From assembly GCA_035353855.1 (NCBI GenBank), contig DAOQAK010000022.1, positions 1 through 55,354 of the forward strand: a DNA stretch of 55,354 nt, given 5' to 3'. Below are positions 51,691 through 55,354 of the stretch, piece after piece (within the stretch, counting starts at the first letter, position 1; every line of letters begins with the position of its first letter). A program made the position numbers and the translations under genes. Below the pieces are notes generated by a model. The model was not told the origin of the DNA and searched no databases. It worked only from the letters and a program-made list of their open reading frames with translations. The DNA is from Bacteroidales bacterium (GTDB lineage Bacteria; Bacteroidota; Bacteroidia; Bacteroidales; CG2-30-32-10).

Positions 51691-52524
51691 ATGAATATTG
51701 ATGAAATAATCAGGCATGCTCTTGCTGAAGATATTGGTAATGGCGACCATACTTCGCTTTCGTGTATCCCGAAAAACGCTAAAGGTAAAGCACGCCTTTT
51801 AATTAAAGACTCAGGAATACTTGCAGGTGTTGATATTGCACAAAAAGTTTTTAATAAAGTCGACTCTGATCTTAAAGTTAATATTTTTCTAAAAGATAGA
51901 AGTAAAATAAAAAAAGGTGATATCGCTTTTACGGTTGAAGGTTCTTCTATCTCAATCCTATCAGCAGAAAGATTGGTTCTTAATTTCATGCAACGTATGA
52001 GTGGTATTGCCTCTGCTACTCATGAATTGGTTGAATTAATTAAAGGGACTAAAGCAAAAATTCTCGATACAAGAAAAACTACTCCATTACTTCGTGAAAT
52101 TGAAAAAATGGCTGTGCGCATTGGAGGTGGTTATAATCACAGGATGGGTTTGTATGATATGATTATGATTAAAGATAATCACATTGATTTTGCTGGAGGC
52201 ATTGAACCAGCAATAAATTCGACATTGCAGTATTTGAAAACAAATAAATTGAATTTAAAAATTGAAATTGAAGCTCGTAATATTGACAATGTAAAAGAAA
52301 TTATCGCAATTGGAAATATTCATCGGATTATGCTTGATAATTTTTCTCCTATTTTAATAAAAGAAGCTGTGAAATTGATTGACAATAAATTTGAAACTGA
52401 AGCGTCTGGTGGAATTACAAAAGAAAATATCAAAGCATACGCTGAAAGCGGAGTTGATTTTATTTCAGTCGGAGCAATAACACATCATATCAAAAGCCTT
52501 GATATGAGCCTTAAAGCTTTTTAA
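51691..52524 (+). CDS. nadC: Nicotinate-nucleotide pyrophosphorylase NadC
   Basis: 277 residues from the ATG at 51691 (an in-frame TTG at 51667 overlaps the previous gene). 'ALAEDIGNGDHTS', 'LLIKDSGILAGV', 'RMSGIASATHELV', 'KILDTRKTTPLLREIEKMAVRIGGGYNHRMGLYDMIMIKDNHID', 'EIEARNIDNVKEI' and 'ASGGITKENIKAYAESGVDFISVG' are the family motifs. It forms NaMN from quinolinate and PRPP in NAD synthesis. It is followed 18 bases later by yihY. Confidence 0.97.
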   Translation: MNIDEIIRHALAEDIGNGDHTSLSCIPKNAKGKARLLIKDSGILAGVDIAQKVFNKVDSDLKVNIFLKDRSKIKKGDIAFTVEGSSISILSAERLVLNFMQRMSGIASATHELVELIKGTKAKILDTRKTTPLLREIEKMAVRIGGGYNHRMGLYDMIMIKDNHIDFAGGIEPAINSTLQYLKTNKLNLKIEIEARNIDNVKEIIAIGNIHRIMLDNFSPILIKEAVKLIDNKFETEASGGITKENIKAYAESGVDFISVGAITHHIKSLDMSLKAF

Positions 52525-52542
52525 CAAAACCTTGTTTTATAA

Positions 52543-53478
52543 ATGAATTGGGATAAAATTTCATATATTCTTTTTCGCAATAGTGTTGTAATTCGCTTTT
52601 TAAAATCGACAAAACGAATAGTGATTCCCGGCTTTGATCATATGCCTTTATATGATGTTGCCAGTTTTTTTTTCAAAGGAATATGGAAAGGAGCTATTAC
52701 AACACGAGCATCAGCGCTTTCATTTACTTTTTTTCTGGCTTTGTTTCCTACAATTATTTTTTTCTTCACATTAATACCCTATATACCCATAGAAGGATTT
52801 CAAGATACTTTGCTTGCTCTTTTCAAAAGTATTTTACCAAAAGATACTTATTCCGCAGCCATTGGAACACTTGAAGATATTATTAAAATTGAACATGGAA
52901 ATTTATTATCAATAGGTATTTTAGCTTCGCTTTATTTTTCGACTAATGGAGTTAGCGCAATAATGCTTGCTTTTAATAATTCTATTCATGTTAATGAAAC
53001 GCGCTCCTATATTAAACAAAAAATTATAGCTTTATTACTAGTGCTTATTCTTTCTACACTTATCATAATTGCGATAACACTTATTATTACAGGTTCATGG
53101 TTTCTTAAATATTTGTTGAATAATCATTATATCGAATCAGAATTTACATTTTATGCTTTAACTATCATTAAATGGATAATTGTTTGTTCTCTTTTCTTTT
53201 TTATTGTTTCATTTTTGTATTACCTGGCACCAGCTAAAAGAGAACGATTTCGTTTTATTTCTGCAGGTTCAACATTAGCAACTCTTCTTTTTATTCTATC
53301 TTCAGTAGGCTTTAATTTCTATATTTCAAATTTCTCACAATACAATAAGCTATACGGATCTATCGGAACATTAATTATTATTTTAATGTGGATATATATT
53401 ATTTCTATTGTGCTTCTGATAGGATTTGAGCTGAATGCAAGTATTAAAAATGCAGGAAAATTATCAAAAAAGGCATAA
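52543..53478 (+). CDS. YihY/BrkB-family membrane protein
   Basis: 311 residues with about six TM helices. 'TTRASALSFTFFLALFPTIIFFFTLIPYIP' and 'IGILASLYFSTNGVSAIMLAFN' match the YihY/UPF0761 family; 'YYLAPAKRERFRFISAGSTLATLLFIL' and 'LYGSIGTLIIILMWIYIISIVLLIGFELNA' complete it. Sometimes mislabelled RNase BN. The role is unknown, probably inner-membrane. It ends the nadC unit. Confidence 0.93.
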   Translation: MNWDKISYILFRNSVVIRFLKSTKRIVIPGFDHMPLYDVASFFFKGIWKGAITTRASALSFTFFLALFPTIIFFFTLIPYIPIEGFQDTLLALFKSILPKDTYSAAIGTLEDIIKIEHGNLLSIGILASLYFSTNGVSAIMLAFNNSIHVNETRSYIKQKIIALLLVLILSTLIIIAITLIITGSWFLKYLLNNHYIESEFTFYALTIIKWIIVCSLFFFIVSFLYYLAPAKRERFRFISAGSTLATLLFILSSVGFNFYISNFSQYNKLYGSIGTLIIILMWIYIISIVLLIGFELNASIKNAGKLSKKA

Positions 53479-53574
53479 ACTATTTCTCACTAAATTCCTA
53501 AATTTATTATTCAGCTTGTCGAAATATTTGCTTAATATACGAGATAGAATTCTTACAAGTCTCGATTTTTTTTA

Positions 53575-55056
53575 TTAATAATCAATATATTTTCCTTTTC
53601 TTAATATTTGCAATATTAACATTTTAAGTTCCTTTTTATAAACTATATAAATTAAAAAGGAGGTAATCACTAAAATACAAATTGATTTTTGTAACAAATA
53701 CTCATGATAAAATAATATTTCCGAACAAATAACCATTATTATAAAAAACAAAGGAAGATATATTAATTTCATTTTATTAAACTTAAATTTAAATATTTTT
53801 CTACTTTCAAAATAAAGAAATAACGCTTGAATAGGTTTAATAATAAAATTAGCCCATACAGCACCCATCAAACCAAAATATTTAACTAAGATTGCACTGG
53901 AAACTATTTGAAAAATTGCTGAAAATAAAAACACCTTAGGTAAAACTTTTGTTTGTTTAAAAAAATATATAGGAGCTAAAAATAAATAGAAATAAACTCT
54001 TGTTGCAAAGCCCATACATAGAATTGGCAAGTAATCATATATCTGATAAAAAAAACTATTCTTAACAACAATTGGAAATAAAAGTGGAACAAAAATTAAA
54101 ATTAATGGAATTAAAATTAATGTTAGTGCTGATAAGCTATTGTAGTATCTATTAACTTCGGTCGTGCTTTCTTTAAAATTATTATCCTTCCAAATATTGA
54201 ATACTTTGGGGTGAATTGTATTAACAAGACCAACTTGTAAGAAATCAATGACCAAAGTACATTTAATAGCTAAATCAAAAACACCAACAAGAGAAACATC
54301 TTTTAAAAAATACTCAATTACATACCTATCTATGTTTCCAACAATCCATATAAAAACAGCACAAAAGAACATTGGCAAGCAAAATGCTTTCATGCCTTTC
54401 AGATATTCAGAATTAAATTTAAAATTATATTCTTTAATAATAAAAAACATTATTGTTGCAAATGATATAATAGTTGGAATAAGCCTGCCCCACATTGGTC
54501 CAACCAAAGTATATGGAAATGCAAACAATAATGAAATTGAAATAATCATTGTGAAAGAAAAATTTAAAATATTAATCCAGAAAAATCTTATTGGTCTCTG
54601 TTGATTAATTAATAAACTTGAATATGTTTTCAGAAACCCAGTAAACACAGCTGAGAAAACAGTCATTAACCCCCAGGGATAGAAAATAATTTCTGCATTA
54701 CTTTTAAGAATTGTTTGAAAAACTAATTTAAAAAAGAAATCTCCACCTACTGAAAATATTGAAATAACAATCAATCCCAAAATAATAAGAGTAATCATAA
54801 TTGTTCCGATAAATGATTTTAATTTATTTAAATCATTTTTATAATCGAAATAATTAATTCCAATAAATGTTTCTAAACTGAAACTTGATAGAATCTGCAC
54901 TAAATACAAAATACCAAGGTAAAATGTATTCATTCCGATTTGTTCTTTTGTTAATTTGGAAATAAAAATAATCTGAAGAATTAACCCTGAAACAAAGGGT
55001 AATGCTCCAATTAAAGAATATATTAAAGATGATTTAAAAAAGTTTTTTGAAATCAT
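53575..55056 (-). CDS. Polysaccharide flippase (Wzx/MATE-like)
   Basis: 493 residues, about 12-14 TM helices ('IYSLIGALPFVSGLILQIIFISKLTKEQIGMNTFYLGILYLVQILSSFSLE', 'IYFFKQTKVLPKVFLFSAIFQIVSSAILVKYFGLMGAVWANFIIKPIQALFLYF'), the oligosaccharide-flippase (Wzx/RfbX) pattern. It moves lipid-linked glycan units across the inner membrane. Its ATG directly follows the stop of the glycosyltransferase-like fragment (TAAATG), indicating coupling with surface-polysaccharide genes beyond the window edge. Confidence 0.9.
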   Translation of the reverse strand: MISKNFFKSSLIYSLIGALPFVSGLILQIIFISKLTKEQIGMNTFYLGILYLVQILSSFSLETFIGINYFDYKNDLNKLKSFIGTIMITLIILGLIVISIFSVGGDFFFKLVFQTILKSNAEIIFYPWGLMTVFSAVFTGFLKTYSSLLINQQRPIRFFWINILNFSFTMIISISLLFAFPYTLVGPMWGRLIPTIISFATIMFFIIKEYNFKFNSEYLKGMKAFCLPMFFCAVFIWIVGNIDRYVIEYFLKDVSLVGVFDLAIKCTLVIDFLQVGLVNTIHPKVFNIWKDNNFKESTTEVNRYYNSLSALTLILIPLILIFVPLLFPIVVKNSFFYQIYDYLPILCMGFATRVYFYLFLAPIYFFKQTKVLPKVFLFSAIFQIVSSAILVKYFGLMGAVWANFIIKPIQALFLYFESRKIFKFKFNKMKLIYLPLFFIIMVICSEILFYHEYLLQKSICILVITSFLIYIVYKKELKMLILQILRKGKYIDY

Positions 55057-55266
55057 TTACTTATATGATTTTTTTCCTAAAAATTTACTTATACTTTCAA
55101 CGTCAGAATGAAATAAACTGAAAATATATCCAATTATTGCCCTTAATCTCCATACTTTATTTTGTATCCCTTTATAAAAAATTGCTTTCAAATAATCCTT
55201 TCTAGCACCTTCGAAATCTTTTCGAATAAGCTTATATCTTCCTGAACGAGCTAAAGAAATTTGCAA
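55057..55266 (-). pseudogene. C-terminal fragment of a glycosyltransferase (GT2-like)
   Basis: 69 residues readable from a TTG at 55266: 'YKLIRKDFEGARKDYLKAIFYKG...WRLRAIIGYIFSLFHSDVESI', the helical TPR-like tail of family 2 glycosyltransferases. There is no ATG start and an in-frame TAG lies at 55306-55308, so only the tail remains. The 17 codons open to the window edge end at a TAA at 55301 in a different frame. It is thus a remnant, or the catalytic part was lost or frameshifted; the edge prevents a firm reading. It abuts the flippase gene. Confidence 0.6.
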
Positions 55267-55354
55267 AATACCAGAATAATATTCTTCTAATTTCTTTATG
55301 TTATACTAATGCTGAACAAAAATAGAAAAAATAATTAACAACCCAATGGTTAAA

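Overview
The window is one contiguous stretch of an AT-rich Bacteroidota chromosome. The evidence is four recognisable C-terminal type IX secretion (T9SS) sorting domains plus a fifth, the T9SS response regulator porX, the fused lpxC-fabZ gene, families largely confined to or common in this phylum (DUF4476, DUF4159, DUF4492, DUF4783, DUF2279), and several TAnnTTTG promoter -7 boxes. Nearly all genes are chromosomal housekeeping or cell-envelope genes. There is no phage, no complete insertion sequence, no CRISPR array and no rRNA or tRNA gene that I can see.

Layout. 1-6.9 kb: secreted or envelope proteins, a PanE-like reductase, a T9SS-exported esterase, an Arr-type ADP-ribosyltransferase, and two unusual non-coding stretches (a 21-bp periodic array at 2005-2256 and a repeat-rich block at 5023-5416). 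6.9-14.6 kb: pyruvate phosphate dikinase with a long histone-H1-like basic tail, a DUF2279 protein, a TPR/LytS-like protein whose kinase residues have decayed, and two small envelope proteins. 14.8-19.9 kb: a split lysine-ketoglutarate reductase/saccharopine dehydrogenase pair, a four-helix-bundle (23S IVS-type) gene and a TerB-DnaJ protein. 20-23.7 kb: htpG, a TPR protein and a MORN protein. 23.7-30.2 kb: the cytochrome bd operon (DUF4492, cydA, cydB and a 42-residue CydX-like ORF), running into a TMTC-like TPR membrane protein and rsmE, then DUF4159. 30.2-39.1 kb: three T9SS cargo proteins and the glycine decarboxylase gcvP. 39.2-41.9 kb: a coiled-coil protein, zapA, a probable structured (6S-like) RNA and rny. 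41.9-47.2 kb: the lipid A block HD protein-lpxD-lpxC/fabZ-lpxA-ABC ATPase. 47.3-53.5 kb: porX-tsaE-ald, then rlmH (opposite strand), DUF4783-nadC-yihY. 53.6-55.3 kb: a polysaccharide flippase and a glycosyltransferase remnant.

How the genes fit together. Oxygen-scavenging bd oxidase, glycine decarboxylase, alanine dehydrogenase, lysine catabolism through saccharopine and PPDK suggest an amino-acid-using, low-oxygen-tolerant heterotroph. PorX and the T9SS cargo proteins suggest active protein export to the surface.

Items most worth a second look: the PPDK basic tail; an exactly 106-bp structured repeat present three times in the same orientation (5023, 11122, 36903); the 12-unit 21-bp array; the CydX-like small ORF after cydB; the degenerate histidine kinase; and the structured RNA between zapA and rny. 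All function calls rest on reading the sequence and on family knowledge; no database search was run.
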